From NCBI GenBank assembly GCA_023079485.1, contig CM041083.1, positions 106,469,054 to 106,533,053 on the forward strand: DNA of 64,000 nt. The letters run 5' to 3'. Below, one piece after another: positions 49,371 to 60,648 of this stretch (positions within the stretch are counted from its first letter, which is position 1; each line of letters starts with the position of its first letter). Made by a program: the position numbers and the translations under genes. The notes below the pieces were generated by a model. That model was given only the letters and a program-made list of their open reading frames with translations, was not told the DNA's origin and did not search any database. The stretch comes from Archilochus colubris (taxonomy: Eukaryota; Chordata; Aves; Apodiformes; Trochilidae).

Positions 49371-50233
49371 GAACGAACTCACATGCAGGACAACCAGGGG
49401 ATGAGGCCCAGCCAAGATGGGTTCACGAAAGGTGGGTCCTGCTTGACCAACCTGATCTCCTTCTATGACTGGTTGGCCTGCCTAGTGGATGAGGAAAAAG
49501 CTGTGGATGTTGACTGTGCTTCTGACACTGTCTCCCACAGCATTCTTTTAGAGAAGCTGGAAGTTGAGAAGACAGACAGATATACTCTTCACTGGGTAAA
49601 GAAACTATCTGAAAGGCCAAGCCCTGAGAGTTGTGGTAAACAGATAAATCCACCTGGAGGCTGGTCACAGTGTCCCCCAGATCACAGTGTTGGGGTCAGT
49701 GCTGTTCATTATCTTCATCAGTGATCTTACTCTCAGAAACTCTGCAGACAATACTGCAGAGTGTTGTAACAGAGCTGTAACAGTGTTGATCTGCCTGAGG
49801 GTAGGAAGGCTCTACAGAAGGACCTGGACAGTCCGGATTGATAGGCCAAGGTCAATTTTATGAGGTTGAACAAGGCCAAGTGCCAGGTTCTGCACTTCAG
49901 TCACTACAACCCCATTCAACAGTACAGGTTTGGGGAAGAGCCAGCAACGTACCCAGGTGGACAAGAAGGCCAGTGGCATCCTGGTTTGTATAAGAAATAG
50001 TGTGTCCAGCAGGACTACCGATTGTCCCCCTGTACTTGGCACTGACGAGGCTGCACCTCAAATCTGATGTTCAGTTTTGGACCCCTCACTGTAAAAAGGA
50101 CATTGGGGTGCTGGAGCTTATCCAGAGAAGGGCAATGAAGTTGGTGAAGCATCTAGAGAACAGGTCTCACAAGGAGGGACTGAGTGAATTGGTTTTGTTT
50201 AGTCTGAAGAAGAGTCTGAGGGAGACCGTATAG
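49371..50233 (+). pseudogene. CR1 reverse transcriptase remnant, core to C-terminus, frames broken
   Basis: The first frame (49383-49724, 113 codons) reads [20 protein letters not shown] and FYDWLACLVDEEKAVDV, then jumps to [14 protein letters not shown]. Compared with the 19067 copy, the segment holding the motif-A aspartate (LDFSKAF) is deleted or garbled. Motif B and the FADD box are not readable in one frame. A later frame (50000-50233) keeps the C-terminus: [38 protein letters not shown] and [13 protein letters not shown]. Together these show an old, dead copy whose polymerase could not work even apart from the nested insertion. Confidence 0.88.
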
Positions 50234-50560
50234 CTCTCTACAAAGGTCTGAAAGGAGATTGTAATGAGATGAGGGTAATTTTTTTCTCCCAAGTAACTGG
50301 TTGTAGGACAGTAGGAAATAGCCTTGCGTTGTGGAAGGGGAAATTCAGATCAGATAGTAGGAAAAAAAATGTTGCTGAAAGAGTCATCAGTCATTGGAAC
50401 AGGCCAGGGAAGTGGTGAAATCACCATCCCTGGAGGTGCTAAAAAAACTGGAGATGTGGCAATTCAGGACATAGTTTAGTTGGCATGGTGATGTTGGGTT
50501 GACGACTGGATTTGATGATCTTAGAGGTCTTTTTCCGACATTAATGATTCTATGATTCTC

Positions 50561-52939
50561 GCTGAAACAGGAATTGTGTGTAATCTGAGGTATCACTGGG
50601 AGAAGCAGAATATCTCTATGAATGAAAGAAACAGTATAGTAGATAACTAAGCAGTTGGATAGGTGATTTGGATGGTAAATTGGGAAATTTGACAAAGGCT
50701 AGGAGAATAAAGCAGATTAGGGATTTTTATCTTTTTTTTTTTCAGTTTTCACAACTGCAAAAAGTCTTAACTATTGCAAGATGAAGCCTTTTTTTTTCTT
50801 TTTTTAGAATTTATACAATGTTTTCCAAATCAATGGGAAAGAATTTGTAATGATCTCTCCATCCATGAATGCTGGAAAGTTTTTAAGTTATGCTTAGGCC
50901 AAGTAAATGATTTCATGAAACCTGAAAGGATGGAAATACATACAATTTTGTCTAAGTGCTACAGATGAGTATAAAATATAGAAAATTCATGTCATTATTA
51001 AACCAGAATATTTTAGAGAGCACTACTATATTAAAAAATAATTGACTGATTTTTTTTTTCATAGACCGTCCTTTCCAGCAGAAAATTTTTTCCACCAAAG
51101 TCCTGACTGACCAAAATTTTCCTGAGAACAACTAACCCTGGGGAGAAAGTTATTGAGATAAAGAGCCTGACTTCTCTGAAGAAAAGTGATTTATCACAGT
51201 AAAACCTGAACACATCATAACAAAAGCAAAGATTTGTTACCTAGGAATACCATTGAGACACCTCACAGAAAGTCTAGAATGGGTTCTTCATACCCTGCTG
51301 GCCTCAGGGTTCGTATTCCCCAGCAGAAGATGTTTTCATTCAAGTCAAATCCTTAGAAAGCAATGCCTAGAAAGGGGGACTTAACAGAAACTGTGATACA
51401 GCCATTTAAAAGAATCATGAGAAACTCCCATTATTTGAATATTCAGAAAATAGCAGTAGGCACAAGAGGACTGTATTTTCTGAACACATTTGCTTCTTCA
51501 GTGAACTGAATGGCTAAAATACTTTAGAAGACATTTTCATTCACAACCTTAGATTGGCTCAAACTTTACTTTTAGCTTCCAAAGAAAACTTCCATTGATT
51601 TCACTGCATTAGAAGAGGCAGTAGCCAGATTCTCTGACCCTCTGAGCTGCACACAAAAGGCTTCATACAGCCAACAGTCCCCAGGTACACACCATCGAAA
51701 CTTGAAGAGCAAGGGAAGGCTTCTGTCTGGGAATGGTTCATAGTTTGGCTATGGCTACGGCTTTCTAGCCCAACAGCAAACTCATTTTCACCATTCAGCT
51801 ACTTCCAGAAGCTGTGGTTACACTTTATGGCCAAGTGGAGATGAGACCTGAACGTGCACCATAATGCCATGAAGCCTCTCCTTCTTTCCTTCCTTCCTTG
51901 CTTCTTCCTTTCTTTGCTTCCCTCATTCTCCCTCTTTCTTTCTCTCATTTCCAGAGCAGGAACAAAGGTATATAATATATAAGGCAGCTTGTGTGTTGTC
52001 TAATGAGGACAATGAGGGAACCAGGTCTGAGGGATACACTGTGAGATGCATACAGCTCACAGTAATAGTGGAGACACTAGTAAACTTTCTTTTAGAATAG
52101 AGAACTGAAATAACACAGAAACATTTACTTTAAACTGGCTACAGAGGTCCCTTTCTAGGTGAATCACATGAAGGGATCAAGAGCCACAGTTTAGCAGTCT
52201 GTATCCTGGGCTTCAAATGAAAAAGCTCCCTACTATAATAAAAAATTTAGGGTTTTACAATAACCTGAATCTCAGTTAGTCAGTGAAGAGCCTATCAAGT
52301 GTCTGTATAGAAAGAAACATGATTCATCTGAGTTACTGTTTAAAATAGGTCAGCTGAATCCTTTAAAAGTTCCTGCTTTACTCTACTGATGATAAAGGGA
52401 CCCCAGAATGACTATCTCCTATGTGAACATGTCCTGTACTCTAACAGTTTGCTCAGGGACAGCACTGCAAAGAGCTTCCTAATGTGTTTTGTATATCATC
52501 TCCACTGAACTCATACCTGAGGAAAACACAGGATGGCTGTATGGTGCTAACACAAACCTCAGGTGATGACTATTTTTATGTTTTGACACGCAACACTGCT
52601 TCTTATTTATTCCACAAATCTCATGAGTAGATAAGCATCTGAATAATATATTTGAAAAATAAAAAATATTATTAACATTGTTATTTTTGTGCTGTTTTAC
52701 AGGCCCCATATAATCATAAACAGAGATCAAACATTCTCAAGATAAATATTCTGTAAAAAAAGTGTTTCTGTGATTACATGTTGCAAACACCAACAAAGCT
52801 GACATAGTTGTGGTCATTGAGTAGTGACTACATACTTGTGTAATTTATATCTTCACTGATAAAATTGTGCAACAGCTCATTTTTTTCTTGTATTATACTA
52901 ATTAAACAGTTGAATCTCACTCTGTCTTAATGGCTGATA
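50561..52939. other. AT-rich non-genic stretch
   Basis: No gene recognised. A pyrimidine-rich tract lies at 51874-51953. The text around 51590-51640 (ATTGATTTCACTGCATTAG) faintly recalls the same ancient repeat type as 52943 but is too weak to call. Confidence 0.5.
51874..51953. repeat. Pyrimidine-rich (CTTT/CCTT) tract
   Basis: About 80 bases of mainly C and T with TCCT and TTTC units. A few purines interrupt it. Such tracts can form triplex structures. Confidence 0.8.
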
Positions 52940-52942
52940 GCA

Positions 52943-52990
52943 CAGCTACTGAAGCTGATGTAAATCCCAATTGACTTCAGTGGATTTTTG
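52943..52990. mobile_element. Short ancient amniote repeat fragment
   Basis: CTGATGTAAATCCCAATTGA followed by CTTCAGTGGATTTTTGG resembles an old repeat core known from reptiles and birds, in which TGTAAATC is followed by CCATTGACTTCAGTGGAG. The piece is under 50 bp, so the call rests on pattern memory alone. Confidence 0.4.
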
Positions 52991-55900
52991 GATGAAATGT
53001 GTTTCATGGACTCATTTTGCTAGCCTTAATCCCTCTTTCTATGCAGGGCAAACAACCTAAACATCATATTTATAGATCTTTCTAAAACTGTTGGCAGTAT
53101 TAATATTTTGAGATAATTGTCTAATATATTTGTTGTAACTTGAATTTGGCAGTACCTTCTGAACAACAGGTCTGATCTTATAAGAGCACCTTGCACTTAT
53201 AAGAACAGAGTATCTTCAGTGAACTGGATAGTCTGTGGTTTTGTTGTTGACTTTCCAATAAGGCATATTCTGAATTTACTACAAGGTTCTAGTAAGGGGC
53301 AAATTTCTAAATAGTGGTGAAGAAAATTTTCACTTTGTGCTGCAGATTTTTACAAGACAGAATTAAAACTTTGTTTTGCTCAGTTACACAGCATTTGATA
53401 ACTTCAGAGTTACTTAGGTCATAGTAGAGATTGAAGAATCACTAAACTAATAACATTTGATACAGGCAAGTCTTTGCATCTATTCTGAGTATAGGTACAG
53501 TCCCTTTCTCTACTGTTTTGCACAGTAAAACCACAGATCACATGATTGGCTGGTGCATATTACAATTTATAAAATCTACCAGTTTCCTTGAGGTAGTTAT
53601 CTGTCAGTTATCCTGTTATTGGTCCAAAATACCCCTAAAACATACCACTCTGTCAATCTCACCAGCATTTTTCTTATGCCCTCGTACAGTAGACTGTAAT
53701 ATATTATTTTTTTTAACAAAGTGTTCGAGACTTCACTGTTTGAGTGAAAGGGTACTCATCTTCATGTTTAGAAAACTGAGCCAGTGTTAGCAATGTGCAT
53801 TAGTGTCCTTTAAGAGTGCTTCCACATCCTGCAATAGGCTGTATTTTCAGCATACAAGTGAGAAGATTCTACATCAATGAATAAGTCTTCAATTCTGTCA
53901 GTAACACCGCGTTCCTCAGGATGGTATCAGATCTGCAAAGTTAAATGTCACCATTCAGTAAGCATACAATTAAAAGCACAGAACAAAATGAGGCTAGAAC
54001 ACAGACTCTGAAGGTTAACACAAGACATTCCCTACTTTCACAGGGAAATATTTTAGTAACTATATTGCTGTCTGGTTTAGGTTTCCCCATAATAGTAACT
54101 TAACTGCAGATTGAAATTATATATAAATAATATAATAAACTACTTTCCTCAAGAAAACAAAATTTTGCTTTTAAGGAAACTTTTCTGATAAGGAGGAAAA
54201 CTTTACTACTATTCTGTGCTACTCCTCACCTGTGCACTCTAAGGGTGGCTTCATACCCTTGGTTTTCCAATTATTGTCAAAGTTGCCAGCTTGGAATCCA
54301 AATCCATGCTGTTCTGTAACAATTTACAGTAAATCTTGGCATAACGTGACCTTTTCCCAACACACTTGATGACAAACACAGTATTATTTACACCCTGATC
54401 ATTTTGGAGTATGTTTCTTTAGACAGAGCCCATTTTCCTCCATAAATGATTATTTCACTGCATGAAACCACAGTGATATGAATCATTTGCAAAGCAAGAG
54501 ATGTGGACAGGGCAGAACGTTCCAAGTCCTCCCTCAGTAAAATTGGAGTTTCTTCTCATTTCTTGTTCAAGAAGATTCATTGTATGGCATACAGCACCAC
54601 AAAAGTGAAGTAATTTTGCTACAAACTTAAAGAAACAAAGTCTAAAATGACAAAGAATATCACTATCAATTTACAAAAAGAGATCAGAAGTTCTCTCATA
54701 TGATTATGACTTCTGTTTTTGGCAACCATCACATTAGTGGTTAATAAAAAGCAGCTCTTTTCTTTGGTACTCCTGTTCAGTGTTCTGTTTATACTTTGGT
54801 ACAATAGTTCATAGCCTATATATTAATTAAACGTATTTAAAATGCCATTGTGGATTTCCTCAGAATCCCACCTTTTAGCAGAGCAGGCATACAGACCTTG
54901 TCTGACACAACCAGAAGCAAGCCTTAACTGCTTTAGTGAATGTACAAATTGCTAACATTTTTTCTTGTATTCTGAAGACCTAAATCTTTTGGGGGTCTCC
55001 TTTTTGCATATAAAAAACTCCCTGTGCTCACATATTTCACCCTGAGTTTAGAAGACAGCAACTCACAGAGAGAAAAAATGGACACAATAATTACAAATGG
55101 AGTACAATTTTCAATGACAACACCCAGGCAAATTCCATATTCTACTTCATTTATCACTCAGTAAGCTGATATTTAAAGGGTGAGAAAGAAGCTCCCAGTG
55201 AAGATACAATACAGACATACATATGACTTCATACTTCATCCTCAGATAAACACACTGAACACAGCCTGTGGCCATCTGTCAGGACTCAGCATTCACTGGC
55301 ATTTTTGAAGTTTTAAAGCAAAGTTTTTAATAGTCAGCAAAAGTGAGTAACATGTTCAGGGTGCTCTGTTTCTTTAGGTGAGGAAGGCACAAATTCTTTG
55401 AGGTGATGCAATATGTCATTGTCAGGGAAAATGTTCTGTGAAAGGATATCAGTAAAAAAATTCCCACTGCTTGGCATCTCTTTGCTTTTATGGGTTTGCT
55501 CTGGCAGAGCAGGACGGCACTCAAGGAACTTTAATCCCCTTTAAGAAAAAAATATTTTTAGAATAAACAGAGCTGGATGCAATTCTTGCCCATATGAGCT
55601 TACAAGGTTAATACTGCACCACACATGTTTAATGTTTCATACTTCCAGACTATAAAGCAGTATGGGAGCATGACTAAATGGTATTACCCTATTTTTCTAA
55701 TAAAGAAATAACCCCATAGTGACTACTGAGCGCAATACTAATAGAAACAGTTTAGCAACATACTTCTTTTCATAAGAAAGTGGATGATGATCAAAAGGCT
55801 GAAACATTTGTGAAGTGAAGGATGAAGGAAAGGTGGACAAGCTGCTGTTGGCTGCATCAGCTTTGAAGGCCACAGGAGGATGGCTGTGTTGGGACAACAA

Positions 55901-56689
55901 TCCACTCAGGGTATGTGAGAGTGAAGGATTACATATACTCCCTGAAGCTTCAGTTTGATCCTTTTGACCTTAGCTGCCCATATAAGCAGCTCTGCACAGC
56001 ACTGTCATGGTAGCATTAGATTAAGGGTCTCTACCCTTGACCCCAGCAGCATTGCCCTGTGACACCACAATGAGAAAGCCCAGTTCTTTGAACTTAGTGG
56101 TGCTGTGCAGGTTTCAGGGACAGAGTCAGTGCATGACACATGAGATGGAAGCAGAAGAAAAGAGCTCTGTTGGTGCATCTCAGCCCTGATAGAAGCAATG
56201 GCCCTTAGCTGGGTTCCAGGCCACTGAGGAAGAAGAAAAAAGTGTGCAAACTGCATCACATCATGGAAGCATTTTCACTTTTGACCAGAGAAGCACTTCA
56301 ATTTTCCATAAATGGTAAATGAGTCACCCCCCGCATGACTTATTTTTGTTAGAGATATGTAAATTTATTGTCAGGTTAAACGAGAAATTAACTCTATTCA
56401 GTTCATATAATTTCTAGGCTGCAAATGTCACTGTGCAAATTATTCCATTCTTTGCACAGTGCAAAGTATTGTATTCTTTTATTATTGCACAGTTTTTATA
56501 AACTCTGCCAAAAAAAGATCTTAGTAAACATTTGCATAATCTTAAGGGAAAAGAAGAAAACAACTGTTGCACAGGTGACATGAGAAGGACACAGGTCATT
56601 CCAGAGGTCTCACTGAGAGGATCCAGGCTTGAGAACCACAACTCCTAAGATCAGTATCTACTGTCACTTGGGGTATATAAACTGGAATG
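52991..56689. other. AT-rich non-genic stretch
   Basis: No gene or element recognised. A short direct repeat CTTATAAGA occurs at about 53176 and 53196. All open frames are under 95 codons. Confidence 0.55.
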
Positions 56690-57190
56690 ATATGGATTTG
56701 ATAGATGGACCACTCAGTGGATAAGGAACTGGCTGGATGGTCATATTCAAAGAGTTGTGGTCAGTGGCTTGATGTCTAAATAGAGACCAGCCACAAGTGA
56801 CATTCCTCAAGGGTTGCTACTGAGGCCAATGCCATTTAATATCTTTGTTGGTGACATGGACATGGAATTGAGTGCACCCCAAGCAAGTTTGATAACACCG
56901 AAGTGTATGGTGAGGTCAGCACACTGAAGGAAAGGTAGCCCATTCAGGGGGACATTGACAGGCTTAAGAGTTAGGCTCATGCAAACTGCAAAAAGCTCAA
57001 AAAGGCCAAGTGCAAGATTCTGCACCTGGGTCAGGATAACGTCAAACACAAGTACAGGTTGGGTGGGGATTAAACTGAAAACAGCTCTGAGGAGAAGAAC
57101 TTGGGGATGATGGTTGATGAGAAGCTCTACATGAACCATCAGCATGTGCTTGCAGCCCAGAGAGCTAAAGTATACTGCTATAAAGTATAA
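56690..57190 (+). mobile_element. Decayed internal CR1 LINE fragment (plus strand)
   Basis: Translated in shifting plus-strand frames it gives [17 protein letters not shown], then IPQG, PMPFNIFVGDMDMEL and, after decay of the FADD region, pieces such as KRPSARFC and LAAQRAK. This is the order of the CR1 RT motif-B region to the thumb. The DNA also keeps GGAACTGGCTGGATGGTCAT and CAGCCCAGAGAGCTAAAGTA. Both ends are inside the RT gene, so it lacks the 3' tail. The minus-strand frame of 112 codons at 56807-57145 is its antisense shadow. Confidence 0.85.
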
Positions 57191-58071
57191 AGCATTCTGC
57201 TCTTTTTCAAGAAACAGTCATAGATCCTGTAAAGAAAGGACTATTCTGTAGCTGGAAAAAACCCCAAACAAATAAACAAACAAAAAACCAAGAACAAACT
57301 TAAGAATAAAGTCAAAAAACCCCAACAAAAAACAAAACACTATTCTGCAAACAAAAGAATAAGAGGATTAAAAAGGTAAAAGAAAGCACAAGAAAATAAC
57401 CCTTCTGTGTGCAGTTGCTTGCCTGTGTGTTGTGATCTGCAGCTCCTTCAGAGGATTTGCTTGCAGAAGCCAGCCTGTATTACAGGCCGAATATTTACTG
57501 CAAGAGGATGTTATTTCTCAGTAACTATATACATTGGCAACAAATGAGCTTCAATTAAATGCTTAAAATGTATAAGTATTATTCCAGTTAGGTTATATTG
57601 AGAGACAAATATTAACTTGCATTTTTTTTTCTTGGGACATTTAATAGTAATCTGCAGTGGCCATGGTGGAGTTAAGGATAAAGATCACTTTCTAGGAGAT
57701 AGTTAATTACTTCTCCAAACCGAGAAGATTACTTCTTTATCCCTACTCCCTCCTCAACTGCAATTAGAGAAGCAGGAACTTCATACCATAGTGGCTGAAC
57801 TAAATTACCACTAATCTTTTAATTGAAAGTAAACGATGGAGAGATAGCAAATGAGCAAGGAAAACTGGAAAACACAGCTTCCTTAAGTCACTACACAGTA
57901 TCTATCAATCCACAGCTCATCAGTAAGTATGTATCCGTATTAACTAAGATATACCTAATCTTTTCCATTAGACAAATTACTGAACCCTTGCAGAGCGATT
58001 TGAAAGCTTGACCCACACCCTCCTGCCAAAATCTTTCTTCACCTAAAGGGTAAGGGAGGTTGATAAATGTC
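57191..58071. other. AT-rich non-genic stretch with an A/C-rich block
   Basis: An A/C-rich block at 57255-57341 contains AAAAAACCCCAA twice. Nothing else recognised. Confidence 0.55.
57255..57341. repeat. A/C-rich low-complexity block
   Basis: AAAC and AAAAACCCC units; low complexity, no gene. Confidence 0.8.
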
Positions 58072-58704
58072 TCAGAAAGCCCTTGAGTACTCCTGAGTGG
58101 TAGGCAGAACCCCAGGCAGGCAGAAAGCAATGTCACTTGCCAGTGTCATTTCCTGTTTAACAGGAGCTGAGCATCTGCTTCCAAGTCTGGCGGGCAGCTT
58201 CTGGCTAAAACCCTCATAGTAGTAGGTCACTGCTCCCAGGGACAATGGGGCTCTGCCAAAGCACAAGTGAAAGAAGACACTGTCATTCCATGTGTCTCCA
58301 TTGAGCGCTTCCACAAATACTCGTGTAGTCCCTGCACCAGAACCTTTGCATCCATGTGGCACTCCCCAGGGAAGGTTAAGTTTATCAAGACTGGCAATGG
58401 CAGACAAGGGCTCCCACTACCTGCTTTGCAATCACCCCATTAGTTGAGGAGGGAGACACGATGGACACATGTCTTCCCATTGAGGTGTGGCCCCCTCCTT
58501 CCTCAGGGGATGGGGCTTCACCCCCAGAAGACATTTGCAGGTTGGACCTAAGGCTTGTTTGCCAGGCCTGCTCTTCACACAGAGGAAAGCCTTCACACCA
58601 GCCACAGGCTGTCTGCACACCTTGTTAGCTTTATAAAACTTACAATTATAGATACCTAGGTGTCTTAGCTTAGTGCAGTGGTGTTGGGAAAGTCGGGGAG
58701 CCAT
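58072..58704 (-). other. GC-richer block with overlapping unrecognised minus-strand frames
   Basis: This block stands out from its AT-rich surroundings. Minus-strand frames at 58072-58407 (111 codons), 58385-58618 (77) and 58432-58704 (90) overlap. The first reads a mixed-composition protein with segments such as VFVEALNGDTWNDSVFFHLC (residues about 30-49) and LSLGAVTYYYEGFSQKL (56-72) that does not look like simple repeat, but I cannot match it to a family. It could be a decayed gene or retrocopy fragment, part of the LTR element that follows, or chance in GC-rich DNA. No splice, promoter or poly(A) evidence supports a gene. Confidence 0.3.
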
Positions 58705-58872
58705 AGGGGTTGCTCCTATGAGAAGCTGCTGGAAGCTCCTTCAATTCCAGTCCGGGCCCCGCCTCTGCCCAAGGCTGAGCAGATATGGGACACTCGATGC
58801 AACTCTGTGACTAACATATTCAAGAAAGGGGAAACAAAACTGCAAAATACATATATATATATATAAAAAACA

Positions 58873-59066
58873 TTGGGAGAGGAGAGGAGAGGAGAGGAGA
58901 GGAGAGGAGAGGAGAGGAGAGGAGAGGAGAGGAGAGGAGAGGAGAGAGAGGAGAGGAGAGGAGAGGGAGAGGAGAGGAGAGGGAGAGGAGAGGAGAGGAG
59001 AGGAGAGGAGAGGAGAGGAGAGGAGAGGAGAGGAGAGGAGAGGAGAGGAGAGGAGAGGAGAGGAGA
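58873..59066. repeat. (GGAGA)n pentamer microsatellite, about 190 bp
   Basis: Roughly 38 GGAGA units with a few interruptions (GAGAGAG and GGGAGAG) between 58940 and 58985. One strand is pure purine. Because the unit has no stop codon in several frames, it creates open frames on both strands (GEERR repeats on plus, SPLLS repeats on minus); these are not genes. It lies directly at the 3' end of the CR1 tail at 59080. Confidence 0.95.
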
Positions 59067-59079
59067 TAGTACAGAACCT

Positions 59080-59125
59080 CAGAATAGTTGGTGGAAGGAC
59101 CTCTGAGATCACTGAGTCCAACTAA
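59080..59125 (-). mobile_element. CR1 LINE 3' tail fragment (minus strand)
   Basis: CAGAACCTCAGAATAGTTGG, then GGACCTCTGAGATCACTGAG and TCCAAC match the last 45 bp or so of CR1 in reverse complement. The octamer tail that should lie at its left is replaced by the GGAGA array. The LTR fragment follows on the right. Confidence 0.75.
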
Positions 59126-59129
59126 GAGA

Positions 59130-59987
59130 GTAATACCAGAGCGAAGACACCAAGGTCAGTGAAAAAGGAGGGGGAAAGGTGCCTGAGCAGAGGTTTCCCT
59201 GCAGCCTGTGGTGAGATGGCAGCTGTGCCCCTGCAGCCCATGGAGGAGCACAGTGGAGTAGTCCCCGAAGAAGCATGGTGGAGAGGTCCATGAAGAACCA
59301 CAGTGGAGTAAATGTGGATTTGTAGTCCCTGCTGTCTCACAGGTGGAAGGAAAATAAGCAGCAGCTTGTGCAAGATCATGGAGAGGGGCAGATGTGCATC
59401 TGCAAGCATGTAGGACTCCGTGCCAGGGGAGGTGACTGCTCCCGCAGCAGCCGTGACTCTGTGTGCAGCCCAGGCGGGAGCAGTCTGTGCCTGAGGGACT
59501 GCACCTGTGGGAGGGACTTGTGTCCCAGGGGTTCCAGAAGGACTCTCCCGGGAGAGGGACCCCGCGTTGGAGCAGGGGAAGAACGTGAGGAGTCCTCCCC
59601 CTGAGGAGGAAGGAGCGGCAGAAACTCTGTGTGGAGAACTGATCCTGAACCCCCCCTGCCCCTGCCCTGCGCCCTGAGGGGGAGGCAGCAGGGAAGCCAT
59701 GAAGGCCTGGATAGAAGGGAGGGGTACTGGTGGGGTGGACGATATTGAAATCTGGCCATGTTTTCTCTTGTAGATTAAATTAGGTATTTTTCTTCTTCCC
59801 AAATTGAGTCTGTCTTTGTTGGGTTTTTTTTTTTTGCCCATTACTGTAATTGGAGAGTGAAAACCTCCCTGTCCTTGCCTGGATTAAGGAGCCTTTCAGT
59901 GGATTTTTCTCCTCCCTGTCCCACAGTGGGGGTAGGGGGTGAGGGAGGGGAGGCCTGGTTGGTACCAACTGGGCCTAAACTATGATA
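59130..59987 (+). mobile_element. ERVL-type endogenous retrovirus LTR fragment (plus strand)
   Basis: This GC-rich block matches by eye the 3' part of a long LTR type found in many birds. The landmarks in order are GCAGCCCATGGAGGAGCAC near 59237, repeated blocks with GGGAGGGAC and GGAGCAGGGGAAGA near 59564, GAGGAGTCCTCCCCCTGAGG near 59587, TTGAGTCTGTCTTTGTTGGG near 59803, ACTGTAATTGG near 59842, CCCTGTCCTTGCCTGGAT near 59868 and TCCTCCCTGTCCCAC near 59910. It ends in CCTAAACTATGATA near 59974-59987, a decayed version of the TAAACC-TGACA end of such LTRs. No TG start, duplication or viral gene is visible, so the 5' part is lost or replaced by the CR1 tail. Long frames inside it (239 codons minus at 59122-59841) are shadows. 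Confidence 0.7.
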
Positions 59988-60560
59988 ATAGGGGCTTTTT
60001 GGTGCTTTTTTCTTTTTAATATTACCATCAACTTTATCTTGGAACTTATCTAATTCTTCCTAGGAGTCTGACTTATTCTTTTTTCCTGAGGTGATTCTCT
60101 ACGTGTATGTACATACGTATCTATATTAAGCTGCATTTAAACCGCTGCTACCCATATTAAAGAGCAAAGTATTATTTGAAAAAGACCACAGACTGTGTCA
60201 GATTTCAGTATTCCCTAAGGTTCACAGCATAATTAAAAATGTTTAATTAATTTAACATTAGAAAGTTTTAGGGGGTATTTTGTTGTTTTGTTTAACTTGA
60301 ATTTAAAAATTAAGCCACTTTTTTGGCCTTCATGAGTAATAAGTTTTGAAGTTAGCTGGCTGTATTTCTGATCTTTTAAAATTACTTGTATGTTTGTTCT
60401 TATTCCTTTTTACATTCACTAATCCTTGAGATTTAATTAAAATATTTATTTATTTAGCCTCAAAGTAGTCAAAGACAGTAATTGTTTCTATGTTGTTTGC
60501 TTCTGGGGAAGCATGATTTGTACCACCACCACAAAAGGTTTAATTTTATGAAAGAAAACA

Positions 60561-60648
60561 CTGAAATAGAAACATTAAACATTTTAAAGAACTACTGAAG
60601 CAAACTGAAATAGAAACATTAAACATTTTAAAGAACTACTGAAGCAAA
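60561..60648. repeat. Perfect 44-bp tandem duplication
   Basis: Unit 60561-60604 is repeated exactly at 60605-60648, with no mismatch over 44 bp. A TACATACA-type microsatellite follows at 60649-60664. The perfect identity points to a recent event. Confidence 0.95.

Larger units (their letters stand above)
48235..50560 (+). mobile_element. Old CR1 LINE (plus strand) interrupted by a younger CR1 tail
   Basis: From about 48235 the plus strand reads, in shifting frames, the CR1 ORF2 region between endonuclease and RT (KPSWKKVLKDKW, GRTFFKMEV, IPMCHKIS), then the RT N-terminus up to about 49086. At 49087 it is broken by another CR1 3' end, and from 49368 the same protein resumes at its next expected residues (MQDNQGMRPSQDGF). 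It continues through the RT to a 3' tail with AATGATTCTATGATTCT at about 50546-50562. The host copy has many frameshifts and lacks its motif-A aspartate segment. The part left of 48235 is not recognised, so the true 5' end may lie further left. Confidence 0.92.

Noticed and set aside
58741..59121. Long repetitive frames (SPLLS and GEERR pentapeptides) as a low-complexity protein gene
   Set aside because: They are direct translations of the GGAGA microsatellite, which lacks stops in several frames.
59122..59841. 239-codon minus-strand frame, the longest in the window
   Set aside because: It lies antisense within the ERVL-type LTR fragment; GC-rich LTR sequence has few stop codons, and the protein has no known domain.
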